A DNA stretch of 64,000 nt from JACRCT01 sp049841135 (GTDB lineage: Bacteria > Myxococcota > Myxococcia > Myxococcales > UBA5297), in NCBI GenBank assembly GCA_049841135.1, contig JASGHK010000008.1:62001-126000 (forward strand). The letters run 5' to 3'. A model generated the notes under the pieces. It was not told where the DNA came from and made no database searches. It worked only from the letters and a program-made list of their open reading frames with translations. Of the stretch, positions 44,991 through 52,503 are shown piece after piece. A program made the position numbers and the translations under genes. Within the stretch, counting starts at the first letter, position 1. Each line of letters opens with the position of its first letter.

Positions 44991-45959
44991 TCAGAAGCGG
45001 AAGGCCGCGACCGCCCCTGCGCCGGACGACGTGATGGACAGGTTGACCGCCTCCAGGCCGGGCTTCGCCGACTCGACCTCCACGCCGTCCCCGCCCATCG
45101 TCGCCAGGCTGGCGCCGCCGAGGACCGCCATGACCAGCCCCGCGACGCCGACCCCCGCTCCGATGGCGACGAGCTGCGTGTAGTCGGTGTCCGGCGACGC
45201 CGCTCCGGCCGCCCCGCCGGCGAGCACGAGCCCCACCGCGGCGACGGGGACGCCCAGGGTGACGCCGGCGATGCCCAGGCCGAGCTGGGTGTTGCTGCGG
45301 CTGGAGACGCGCACCAGCGACGCCGAGTCCGGAAGCACCAGCTCCTTCTCGCCTTCCCGGCCGACCACGCTGACCTGGTGCGGCCCTGGCTCCAGCGCGA
45401 GCTCGCAGGGCGTCACGCAGGAGGCGTTGCGATCCACGGAAACCATCAGTGCCCGTCCCTCGCCGTCGAAGCGAACGGGTCGGGCCATGCGCTCGACTCG
45501 TGCGGCCGCGGGCGGCTCGGGCCGGGGCGAGGTGGACTGGGCCGCCGGCTCCTTCTTCGGCTCGGGCGCCGTCACCCGCTGCGAGAAGGTGGCGCGCAGC
45601 CCCTCTGCCACCTGGACCGCGACCGTCTGCGCCGGGTTCTGCTCGCCCGCGTCCGGCCTGTAGGTGCGCGTCTCGAGGATCCCGTCCCGGCGGACGAGCA
45701 CCACGACCTCCCAGGGCGCCTGCCGGACCTGGACGACTGCTCCTGGCGCGGCGAGCTCGGCTTGGAGGTCGGCCCCGTCGGGGAGCTTGTCCACCTGGTG
45801 TCCGGCCGCGTGCAGCTCCGCCAAGAGCCGGCTGCAGTAGACGTCGGCCCCGAACGCGCACGACAGGGCGATGTGGGCCCCTGCCGCGGCCGCCTGCGCC
45901 GTGGTCGCCGTCAGCAGCGCCGCGGACATTGCGATGGCGAGGAGCAGTCCTCGCGTCAT
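44991..45959 (-). CDS. PEGA-domain periplasmic/membrane protein
   Basis: 322 residues. It has a signal peptide (MTRGLLLAIAMSAALLTATTAQA), an N-terminal domain with CAFGADVYCSRLL, and a Pro/Glu-rich spacer. A PEGA-like beta domain at about 180-220 (VSVDRNASCVTPCELALEPGPHQVSVVG) is followed by two Gly/Ala-rich membrane segments near 230-275. The start overlaps the stop of the FecR-like gene by 4 bp. With the sigma factor upstream it forms a three-gene operon common in Myxococcota. The role is unknown, presumably envelope sensing. Confidence 0.8.
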   Translation of the reverse strand: MTRGLLLAIAMSAALLTATTAQAAAAGAHIALSCAFGADVYCSRLLAELHAAGHQVDKLPDGADLQAELAAPGAVVQVRQAPWEVVVLVRRDGILETRTYRPDAGEQNPAQTVAVQVAEGLRATFSQRVTAPEPKKEPAAQSTSPRPEPPAAARVERMARPVRFDGEGRALMVSVDRNASCVTPCELALEPGPHQVSVVGREGEKELVLPDSASLVRVSSRSNTQLGLGIAGVTLGVPVAAVGLVLAGGAAGAASPDTDYTQLVAIGAGVGVAGLVMAVLGGASLATMGGDGVEVESAKPGLEAVNLSITSSGAGAVAAFRF

Positions 45960-47236
45960 TGGCCCACCAGCTCTCTGGCCGCCGCGGCGTGCGGCCCGTC
46001 CGGGAACTGCTTGAGGTAGTGGGTTGCGCTCTCCCAGGCTCCCCACTCGTCGCTTCGCTTCAGCTGCGACTCCATCAGCCGGCCCAGGCTCTCCTGCGCC
46101 AGCGGTCCGCGCGGCTGTTCCTGGAAGGCGGTCTGGAACCAGCGGCTGGCTTCCGCCGCATCGTCCAAGGCGTCGAAGGCCAGGCGGCCGAGATTGAAGG
46201 CCGCGGCGGCCGCCTGCGGTGTCCCCGGGAAGCGCTGCCGGGTGGCGAGGAAGACGCGCCGCGCCCCGGTGTAGTTGGCGGCGTAGCGCGCGGTGTCTGC
46301 CAGCTCGATCAGCTCCTCGGCGCTGGCGCTGGCGCAGATGGAGTCCAGGCCTTCTCCGATGGCGGCCGCCCACGCCTCCGAGTACCTCGCATCGCGCGTG
46401 AGGCGAAGCCAGCTCGACGCCTGGTTTGGGTGGACCGCGGGGTTCGCCTTCTTGGCCACGAGCACGGGCCCTGGCGAGCCGGGCGAGACCAGAGAGCCCA
46501 ATTCGGGATCGGCCGCCGGAAGCTCGCGCACCGAAGGGAGCGACGCGGAGGACGGCGCCGGCGGCGGCGGCGGAACCACGTAGGACTCCGAGCCCAGGAC
46601 GAGCTTGCCCTCCTGGCAGCTGGCCTGCAGCGACTGGCCGGTGACGAGCACGATCTGCCGGCCCGGCTCGCAGCCGACCACCACCACCGACCCCTGCAGG
46701 CCGATGAGGGTCAGGCTCCCGCGCGCGACGTTCCACTCGAGGTCGAACTTGGTCCCGGTGACGCGGACCTCGAACGGCCCGGCGCGCATCTTCCAGTCCG
46801 TGTCCGGGCGGTGCACCACCGAGGCCGACATCCGGCCGCCTTCCAGCAGCAGCGTCACGCCATGGGGGGTGCGGCCCAGGATGCGCGCGCTGGCGCCGGG
46901 CTCGAGGTCCACCGCCGAGCCGTCCGAGAAGCGCAGCGGCAGCGGCGCCTGGGGCCCGGCCACCACGAAGCTGCCCGACACCTGGGCGCCCGGCCCCTCG
47001 CCCACCGTCAGCTCGATGGCCCGCGGCCAGAGGACGACCAGCAAGAACGCCGTCGCCGCCGTCGCCAGCCCGGTGCCGGCGAAGAGCAGCATGCGCGGCC
47101 ACGAGGTCTTGGGGCCCACCGGATCCAGCAGCACGGCCGGGCGGGCGCGCTCGATCGCGTCGCTCTTCTCCAGCTGCTGGTCCTGGGCGCGCGCGACCTC
47201 GCGCCCCAATTCCTCGAGGGGCGTCAACGGGTCCAT
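45956..47236 (-). CDS. FecR-domain and TPR anti-sigma-like membrane protein
   Basis: 426 residues. A cytoplasmic segment of about 48 residues is followed by one membrane helix (MLLFAGTGLATAATAFLLVVLW) and a FecR domain: LRFSDGSAVDLEPGASARIL, later FEVRVTGTKFDLEWN and LQGSVVVVG. A Pro-rich linker (VVPPPPPAPSS) and TPR-like repeats follow to the end (AFNLGRLAFDALDDAAEASRWF). It overlaps the sigma factor gene by 13 bp. By analogy it relays an envelope signal to that sigma factor. Confidence 0.85.
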   Translation of the reverse strand: MDPLTPLEELGREVARAQDQQLEKSDAIERARPAVLLDPVGPKTSWPRMLLFAGTGLATAATAFLLVVLWPRAIELTVGEGPGAQVSGSFVVAGPQAPLPLRFSDGSAVDLEPGASARILGRTPHGVTLLLEGGRMSASVVHRPDTDWKMRAGPFEVRVTGTKFDLEWNVARGSLTLIGLQGSVVVVGCEPGRQIVLVTGQSLQASCQEGKLVLGSESYVVPPPPPAPSSASLPSVRELPAADPELGSLVSPGSPGPVLVAKKANPAVHPNQASSWLRLTRDARYSEAWAAAIGEGLDSICASASAEELIELADTARYAANYTGARRVFLATRQRFPGTPQAAAAAFNLGRLAFDALDDAAEASRWFQTAFQEQPRGPLAQESLGRLMESQLKRSDEWGAWESATHYLKQFPDGPHAAAARELVGQ

Positions 47237-47841
47237 CGCCCACCTCCGCTCAGCCATCGCTCCAGCGCCGGCTGCTGGCTGGCCAGCGACAGGAAGCGCC
47301 GCTCCGCCTTCACCAGGCGACGCTTGATGGTCGCCAGCGAGACCTCGCATGCCTGGGCCACCGCGGTCAGCTCCATGCCGTCGACGAAGCGCAGCGCGAA
47401 GGCGATCCGCTCGTCAGCAGGCAACTTCTCCAGGACGGCGTACGTCGCCGCCAGCGCCTCGCCCCCGGCGACGTCCGCGGGCTGCGCATGCCGCTCCCCG
47501 AGCCCCAGCTTCGAGAGCCAGCGCTGGCGCGTCCGGCGCCGCAGGCACTCACGCGCCGCGTGGACGGCGATGGCCGACAGCCACGCCTCGATGCGCGCCG
47601 GGTCGTCGATCCGCTCCACGTTCTCCAGCGCCCGAAGGAAGACCTCCTGCAAGAGGTCCGGCAGCTCCGAGTCCACCCCGATGACCCGCGCGAGGATGCG
47701 CTGGACCCGCGGCGCGTACCGGTCGAAAAGGATGGCGGACGCCGCAGGCTTGCCCGAGCGCAGCGCGGCCACCAGATCCGGGCCGTCGCACAGGCCCATC
47801 ACCGGTCCGTCCTGCCTGCGCTCGCGCTGCGCTTGGGTCAT
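47224..47841 (-). CDS. ECF-type RNA polymerase sigma factor
   Basis: 205 residues. Sigma region 2 is seen in FDRYAPRVQRILARVIG and LPDLLQEVFLRALENVERID (the DLxQEVFL motif). Region 4 is LEKLPADERIAFALRFVDGM...CEVSLATIKRRLVKAERRF with the helix-turn-helix. It heads a sigma-FecR-PEGA operon and presumably also controls itself. The C-terminal tail after the helix-turn-helix is longer than in minimal ECF factors. Confidence 0.9.
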   Translation of the reverse strand: MTQAQRERRQDGPVMGLCDGPDLVAALRSGKPAASAILFDRYAPRVQRILARVIGVDSELPDLLQEVFLRALENVERIDDPARIEAWLSAIAVHAARECLRRRTRQRWLSKLGLGERHAQPADVAGGEALAATYAVLEKLPADERIAFALRFVDGMELTAVAQACEVSLATIKRRLVKAERRFLSLASQQPALERWLSGGGRWTR

Positions 47842-47953
47842 GACGGCTCTGAAGTGACCGAGGCCCGCGGCCGCGGCTCAGGAAAACGCCGAGGGCAGAA
47901 TAGGCTGGCCTTCCGCCGACTTGCAGCCAGCGTGGGCTCTCTTCTCCCCGCCG

Positions 47954-49285
47954 ATGCCGACGCCCGAATCCACCGCAGCCTCCGCCCAACCCTCCGCTCC
48001 CGCTCCTGCGCCGAGCCGGCCAGGCTTCCAGCGCGCGCAGCGCGCGCAGCGCGAGGCGTTCCTGCTCACCTGGCTCGTCTACGTCGCCTTCTACCTGACC
48101 CGGAAGGACTTCGACGGCGCCAAGCCGGGGATGATGGCTCCGCACGACGGCCTGCCGGGCGACTACACCAAGGCGCAAGTCGCGACGCTCGACACGTTCT
48201 TCCTGGGCTCCTACGCCGCCGGACACTTCCTGGCGGGCCCGCTGGGCGACTGGCTGGGAGCGCGGCGCATGGCACTCGTCGGCCTCGGCCTGTCGGTGCT
48301 GGCGAACGTCGCCTTCGGGCTGCTCCATCCCGTCCCGGCGCTCACGGTGGCCATCACCCTCAACGGGCTCGCGCAGGCGCTCGGCTATCCGCAGTGCTGC
48401 AAGATCATCGCGGCCTGGTTCCCGCCGGAGCAGCGCGGCCGGGCCTCGGCGTGGTTCCTGACGAGCTACACGCTGGGCGACATCGCGGCCAAGGCGCTGG
48501 CCGGCGCGATGGTGAACCACGTCGGCTGGCGCTGGGCGTTCTTCGTCCCCGCGGGCATCGTCACGGGAATGCTCGCGCTGCTCTTCCTGCGGCTGCGGGG
48601 CACCCCGGCGGAGGCGGGCGTCCAGGAGGCGGCCAAGCCCTCGAGCGAGCCAGTCAAGGATCAGCCCCACGGCCACCCTCGCTTCGGCAGCGAGCTGCTC
48701 GCGCTGCTGCGGCATCCGGCCATCTGGCTCGTCTGCTCGAGCTACTTCATCCTCAAGATGGCGCGCTACACGTTCCTGGGCTGGAGCAACGTCTTCCTCT
48801 TCGAGAAGCTCGGCTACAAGGCCGGAGACGCGACCCTGGCGACCATCCCCATCACCGTCGGCGGCCTGGTCGGCACCCTCGCCGCGGGCTATGCCTCCGA
48901 CCGCCTCTTCCAGGCGCGGCGCGCTCCGGTCGCGGTCCTGAGCCTGGTCGGCCTCGCGATCCTCACGCCGATCTACGCGCACCTCGAGCCTGGACAGCCG
49001 GGCCTGGCCATCGGCCTGCACCTGGGCGTCGGCTTCTGCCTGTTCGCCGCGGACGCCATCATGTCGATGGCCACCGCGATGGACCTGGGCACGGGCAAAG
49101 GCGCGGCGAGCGCCGCGGGGGTGATCAATGGCGCGGGCTCGATCGGCGCGACCTTGAGCCCATTCTTGGGCGCCTACGTCAGCACCCGCTTCGGCTGGAC
49201 CAACGCCTGGTACGTGCTGGCCGTGCTGATGGCCGTTGCGGCCGTCATCACCCTGCCTCGCTGGAACAAGTCCGGGAGCGCCTGA
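47954..49285 (+). CDS. MFS organophosphate:phosphate antiporter-like transporter
   Basis: 443 residues from the ATG at 47954; an upstream TTG is less likely. An Ala/Pro-rich N-terminal 30 residues precede twelve membrane segments. It resembles the GlpT/UhpT (OPA) branch: YVAFYLTRKDFDGAKPGM near helix 1, GPLGDWLGARRMALVG, LAQALGYPQCCKIIAAWFPP and WFLTSYTLGDIAAKAL. GlpT-type transporters exchange glycerol 3-phosphate or hexose phosphates for phosphate; which one applies here cannot be read from the sequence. Divergent from the sigma factor operon, with 112 bp between the starts. Confidence 0.85.
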   Translation: MPTPESTAASAQPSAPAPAPSRPGFQRAQRAQREAFLLTWLVYVAFYLTRKDFDGAKPGMMAPHDGLPGDYTKAQVATLDTFFLGSYAAGHFLAGPLGDWLGARRMALVGLGLSVLANVAFGLLHPVPALTVAITLNGLAQALGYPQCCKIIAAWFPPEQRGRASAWFLTSYTLGDIAAKALAGAMVNHVGWRWAFFVPAGIVTGMLALLFLRLRGTPAEAGVQEAAKPSSEPVKDQPHGHPRFGSELLALLRHPAIWLVCSSYFILKMARYTFLGWSNVFLFEKLGYKAGDATLATIPITVGGLVGTLAAGYASDRLFQARRAPVAVLSLVGLAILTPIYAHLEPGQPGLAIGLHLGVGFCLFAADAIMSMATAMDLGTGKGAASAAGVINGAGSIGATLSPFLGAYVSTRFGWTNAWYVLAVLMAVAAVITLPRWNKSGSA

Positions 49286-49633
49286 CGCCGGGGTGGGCCG
49301 ATGTAGGTCTGCTGTAGGTCCAAGGACGACCGAATTCGGTGCCGGAGGGCCTGCCGGTGAGGCCGGGTCGGCCAAAGAGGCCACCTGGGGCCCGCCAAGG
49401 CCCCTGGGAGCCGACTTGGCTCGCCAGCCCCATTTCAATACCTCTCGCCCTCCCCGAGGCCTCCAGCGGGCCGCCCAGCGGCCCTGGAGCGCCTTTCCGA
49501 GGCATTCGCAACATCTTGTTTTTACTTCACATTTTCATCCATCCAGAGAGCTCGCTGGCGAAGCGTGTCACCGTCCGCGCTCCTCGCACGTTGAAGGCTC
49601 GTAGGGTCTTTCAACCGAGCACGGGAGGCAGAG
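49286..49633. other. Intergenic region with an AT-rich promoter-like stretch
   Basis: 348 bp. The right part (49511-49552) is unusually AT-rich for this genome (ATCTTGTTTTTACTTCACAT and TTTTCATCC), which suggests a promoter or regulatory site for the gene at 49634. A clean -10/-35 pair is not evident. No gene is supported here. Confidence 0.5.
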
Positions 49634-50071
49634 ATGAGCGCCAAGGTCGTTCCAGGCATCGCCGCAACCGAGTTCATGGAGACCGACTACCTGGCCGATG
49701 TGCCCCAGGTCCATCTCCACTTCCTGACCGGTCCCGACGAGTACCGCGAGCTCGGCTACGGTCGCGTCGAGCTCTGCTGCCACGGCTGCGGAGCGGCGCT
49801 GCTCGTGCTCTACAACAACTCGGTGGAGGGGGCCGGCAAGGCCGACCACCTCGCCATCACCGACGACTTCGCCGCCCAGCACCGCACCTGCGTCAACCGC
49901 CACTTCGAGAGCTCCTGCCCGCCCTACCGCTCCGCCATGGCCATCGCCGACCTCCGCACCCGGCAGCGGGCGCTGCTCGAGCCGGAGAACGAGGACGAGG
50001 AGAGCGAAGAGCCGCAGTCCCGCATGGTCATCAAGGTCAAGGTCCCGAAGAAGAAGCCGGCAGCCGCCTGA
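49634..50071 (+). CDS. Conserved-looking small cysteine-containing protein, unknown function
   Basis: 145 residues; the ATG at 49634 follows GGGAGG. It has no signal peptide or membrane segment. A CCHGCG motif at about residue 48 and later HRTCVNRHFESSC could form a zinc site. The C-terminus is acidic then basic (EPENEDEESEEPQSR, VKVKVPKKKPAAA). I do not recognise the family. It stands alone behind an AT-rich leader, which suggests separate regulation. Confidence 0.65.
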   Translation: MSAKVVPGIAATEFMETDYLADVPQVHLHFLTGPDEYRELGYGRVELCCHGCGAALLVLYNNSVEGAGKADHLAITDDFAAQHRTCVNRHFESSCPPYRSAMAIADLRTRQRALLEPENEDEESEEPQSRMVIKVKVPKKKPAAA

Positions 50072-50095
50072 CCCGAGTTCCCGAGCTCGTCGACC

Positions 50096-50118
50096 GACAC
50101 CCCGAGCTCGTCGAGGGG
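50096..50118. repeat. Dispersed motif C, copy 2
   Basis: CACCCCGAGCTCGTCGAGGGG in the same orientation as the copy at 40564-40590, with a second partial copy (CCCGAGCTCGTCGA) directly upstream at 50082-50095. Confidence 0.6.
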
Positions 50119-50301
50119 CCAGAGCATCGGGTCTCCACCGGACAACCCTGCGAATCCTGGCTCCTTTCCTCGGCCGCCCCGGCGCTCCTGCCCCCGCCAG
50201 GCGATGGTGCCGGCCTGACCCGCGGGAGGTCTGAATGCCCCAGCCCCCTGGCCGCCACTCTTCCTTCAGCGGGCTTGGACCCTCCGAGGATGCAAGGCAA
50301 G

Positions 50302-51015
50302 ATGAGCTTCGCGACGGCCAATCCACTCGAGGTGCTCAACGGCCTGCCGCAGGCGATCCTCGACGTGTCCACCCTCCTTGCCCGCCCCGCTGAGCCAGCC
50401 CCGGCCGCCGCCGAGGCCGACCCCGGTCTGCTCATCGCCCGCTGCCGCGAGGGCGACCGCGCCGCGCTGGGCGAGCTGTACCGGCTCTACCGCGGCGAGG
50501 CGATGCGCTTCGTGCGCCACGCCGTGCGCAATGGCCAGGACGTCGAGGACATCCTCCAGGAGGTCTTCGTCGAGGTCGCCCACTCCATCAAGTCGTTCGC
50601 CGGCCGCTCGTCGTTCGAGAGCTGGCTGCGCTGCGTCTGCGTGCGCACCGCGCTGCGGCACCTCAAGCGCCGCACCCGCCAGGTCGGAGAGGACGAGCCC
50701 GACGCCGACGCCCGCGCCGAGCGGACCCTGACCAGCACCGACGACCCTTCCGACGGCTTCGAGCGCCGCGAGCGCGCCCGCCGCATCGAGCAGCTGCTCG
50801 ACCAGATTGCTCCCAAGAAGCGCATGGTCCTCGTCCTCCACGACTTCGAAGGCATCGCCCCCAAGGAGATCTCCCAGATGGTCGGCGCCCCCGTGCTGAC
50901 CGTGCGCACGCGGCTGTTCTACGCACGCAAGGAGCTGGCCGTGCTGGCGGCGCAGGATCCCGTGCTGGCGCAGGACCTGAAGCCCTGGCTCGAGGCGAAG
51001 GAGGCCACCAAGTGA
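50302..51015 (+). CDS. ECF-type RNA polymerase sigma factor
   Basis: 237 residues from the ATG at 50302 (AAGGCAAG upstream); the ATG at 50290 is an alternative. Region 2: LYRLYRGEAMRFVRHAV and DVEDILQEVFVEVAHSIKSF. Region 4: LDQIAPKKRMVLVLHDFEGIAPKEISQMVGAPVLTVRTRLFYARKEL, where the last part is the helix-turn-helix. Its stop overlaps the GTG start of the next gene, a zinc-finger/FecR anti-sigma-type protein, which probably regulates it. Confidence 0.9.
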   Translation: MSFATANPLEVLNGLPQAILDVSTLLARPAEPAPAAAEADPGLLIARCREGDRAALGELYRLYRGEAMRFVRHAVRNGQDVEDILQEVFVEVAHSIKSFAGRSSFESWLRCVCVRTALRHLKRRTRQVGEDEPDADARAERTLTSTDDPSDGFERRERARRIEQLLDQIAPKKRMVLVLHDFEGIAPKEISQMVGAPVLTVRTRLFYARKELAVLAAQDPVLAQDLKPWLEAKEATK

Positions 51016-52367
51016 GCTGCTCCTTCCGCCAGAAGCTCGAAGCCTTCGTGGCCGCGACGTTGCCGGACGACGAGCGCCGCGCCGTGCTCTCCCACCTGCC
51101 CTCCTGCCCGGCTTGCCGCGAGGAAGCGACCCGCCTGGCCTCGCTGCGCCAGGTGCTGGGCCACCTCTCGCCGTACGAGCCCCAAGACGCCGACTGGCAG
51201 CGCATCGACCGCGCCGTCCTCGCAGCCATGGGTGCCGCCCTCGACGACCAGCGCGCTCCGGCGTCGATGGGCTGGGTCGAGGCCTGGCTGCCGGCCTTCT
51301 CGATGACGGCCGCCGCCGCGGCGGTGCTGCTCGTCACCTTCGTCGGCCTTTCCCCGGGCCCCGCCCCCGTCGCGCCGGTCGCCGCCGCCTCCTCGCCGCG
51401 CTCCGCGGCTCTGGCCGTCGCCCTGGGCGACGGCGTCCGCGTCTTCGAGCCGAGCGGCGCCTCTCGCCTGCTCACCGGCGGATCCGTGGACGAGGGCGAC
51501 ACCCTGCAGGTCGCCGAGGTGCCGCTCACCTTGCAGACCGCCCCCGCCACTGGCGTCCGCGTCTCCGCCCACTCGCGCATCGGCCTCGACCATCTCGCCC
51601 TGGCCCACACCGCGCTGCTCCTCGAGTCGGGCGAGATCGCCGCCGAGGTCAAGCCGCTCGCCGCCGGCCACACCTTCCAAATCCGCACCGCCGACCTGCT
51701 GGTCTCGGTGCGCGGCACCGCCTTCAAGGTCATCCGCGAGCCGGGGTCCACCCGGGTCGAAGTCGCCCACGGCCTGGTCTCGGTGGAGCGCGAGGGCGGC
51801 GACTCGGTCCTCGTCCCAGGCCCGGGCGCCGTGGAGATCCCCGACGGCGCGCCCCTCTTCGCCGACCTCGTCCAGCGCCAGGTCTCGCCGGACACCGAAG
51901 CCGATTTCCCGCTGGGCCTGCCGGACCGCTCGCTGTCCGAGCTTGCCGAGCTGCCCGCACGTCATGTCGAGCCGCCAGCCCTCACCGCTCCGGTCCTGGC
52001 CGGCGCGACCACCGCCGCCCCCGTCGCCGCGACCGTGGCTCCCCCTGCCCCGGCAGTCCCTCATGTTCGCGCCAGCCAGGCCAAGACCGCCGCGCTGCGT
52101 GACGCCTTCGGCTCCTGCCTGCGGGAGACCAGCCGACTCAAACAGCTCGGCGCATGCTACGACCTGGCGCTCAAGGCGGACCTGAACCTCTCGGGGAAGC
52201 TCACCCTCTCCGTCTCCGTCGACGCCACCGGTGCCGTGCGCTCGGTCGAAGCCAGCCGCGCCAGCCGAGGGTTCCTCGCCTGCGCCCAGGACGTCGTTCG
52301 CCGCTGCGAGCAGCCCGGAATCGGCGAGGACGTCACCCTCGAGCTGCCGATCGAGCTCGGGCGCTAA
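51012..52367 (+). CDS. Fusion anti-sigma protein: zinc finger, FecR and AgmX/PglI-type C-terminal domain
   Basis: 451 residues from the GTG at 51012 (GTGA overlap). The N-terminus has the putative anti-sigma zinc finger HLPSCPACREEA (HxxxCxxC). One membrane helix (AFSMTAAAAAVLLVTFVGL) follows. A FecR-like domain lies at about 135-280 (HSRIGLDHLALAHTALLLESG, LLVSVRGTAFKVI). The C-terminal 90 residues (LGACYDLALKADLNLSGKLTLSVSVDATGAVRSVEASR...) match the AgmX/PglI or TonB-like C-terminal domain of myxobacterial motility proteins. It would link a periplasmic signal to the sigma factor. Confidence 0.83.
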   Translation: MSCSFRQKLEAFVAATLPDDERRAVLSHLPSCPACREEATRLASLRQVLGHLSPYEPQDADWQRIDRAVLAAMGAALDDQRAPASMGWVEAWLPAFSMTAAAAAVLLVTFVGLSPGPAPVAPVAAASSPRSAALAVALGDGVRVFEPSGASRLLTGGSVDEGDTLQVAEVPLTLQTAPATGVRVSAHSRIGLDHLALAHTALLLESGEIAAEVKPLAAGHTFQIRTADLLVSVRGTAFKVIREPGSTRVEVAHGLVSVEREGGDSVLVPGPGAVEIPDGAPLFADLVQRQVSPDTEADFPLGLPDRSLSELAELPARHVEPPALTAPVLAGATTAAPVAATVAPPAPAVPHVRASQAKTAALRDAFGSCLRETSRLKQLGACYDLALKADLNLSGKLTLSVSVDATGAVRSVEASRASRGFLACAQDVVRRCEQPGIGEDVTLELPIELGR

Positions 52368-52459
52368 TCCGACACCGAGCTCGCAAGTCTCCGGCCGACG
52401 AGGGGCCGCGGTCGTCCCCTGTGCGGCGCCTTCCTGTTTGGCGTATACCCTCGCCCGAC

Positions 52460-52487
52460 AGCGGGCCGACCGACGGCCCGCTCTTCA
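52460..52487 (+). terminator. Hairpin between sigma operon and cysteine-rich lipoprotein gene
   Basis: The 9-bp perfect stem AGCGGGCCG / CGGCCCGCT with a 5-base loop is followed by CTTCATT. It probably ends the sigma/anti-sigma transcript, or sits in the leader of the next gene. Confidence 0.65.
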
Positions 52488-52503
52488 TTGCAGGGGAGAC
52501 TCG

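Noticed and set aside
43177..45861. An 894-codon minus-strand frame opposite the Cys-rich protein gene at 43252
   Set aside because: It crosses a strong terminator, overlaps two real genes and shows only composition-driven repeats.
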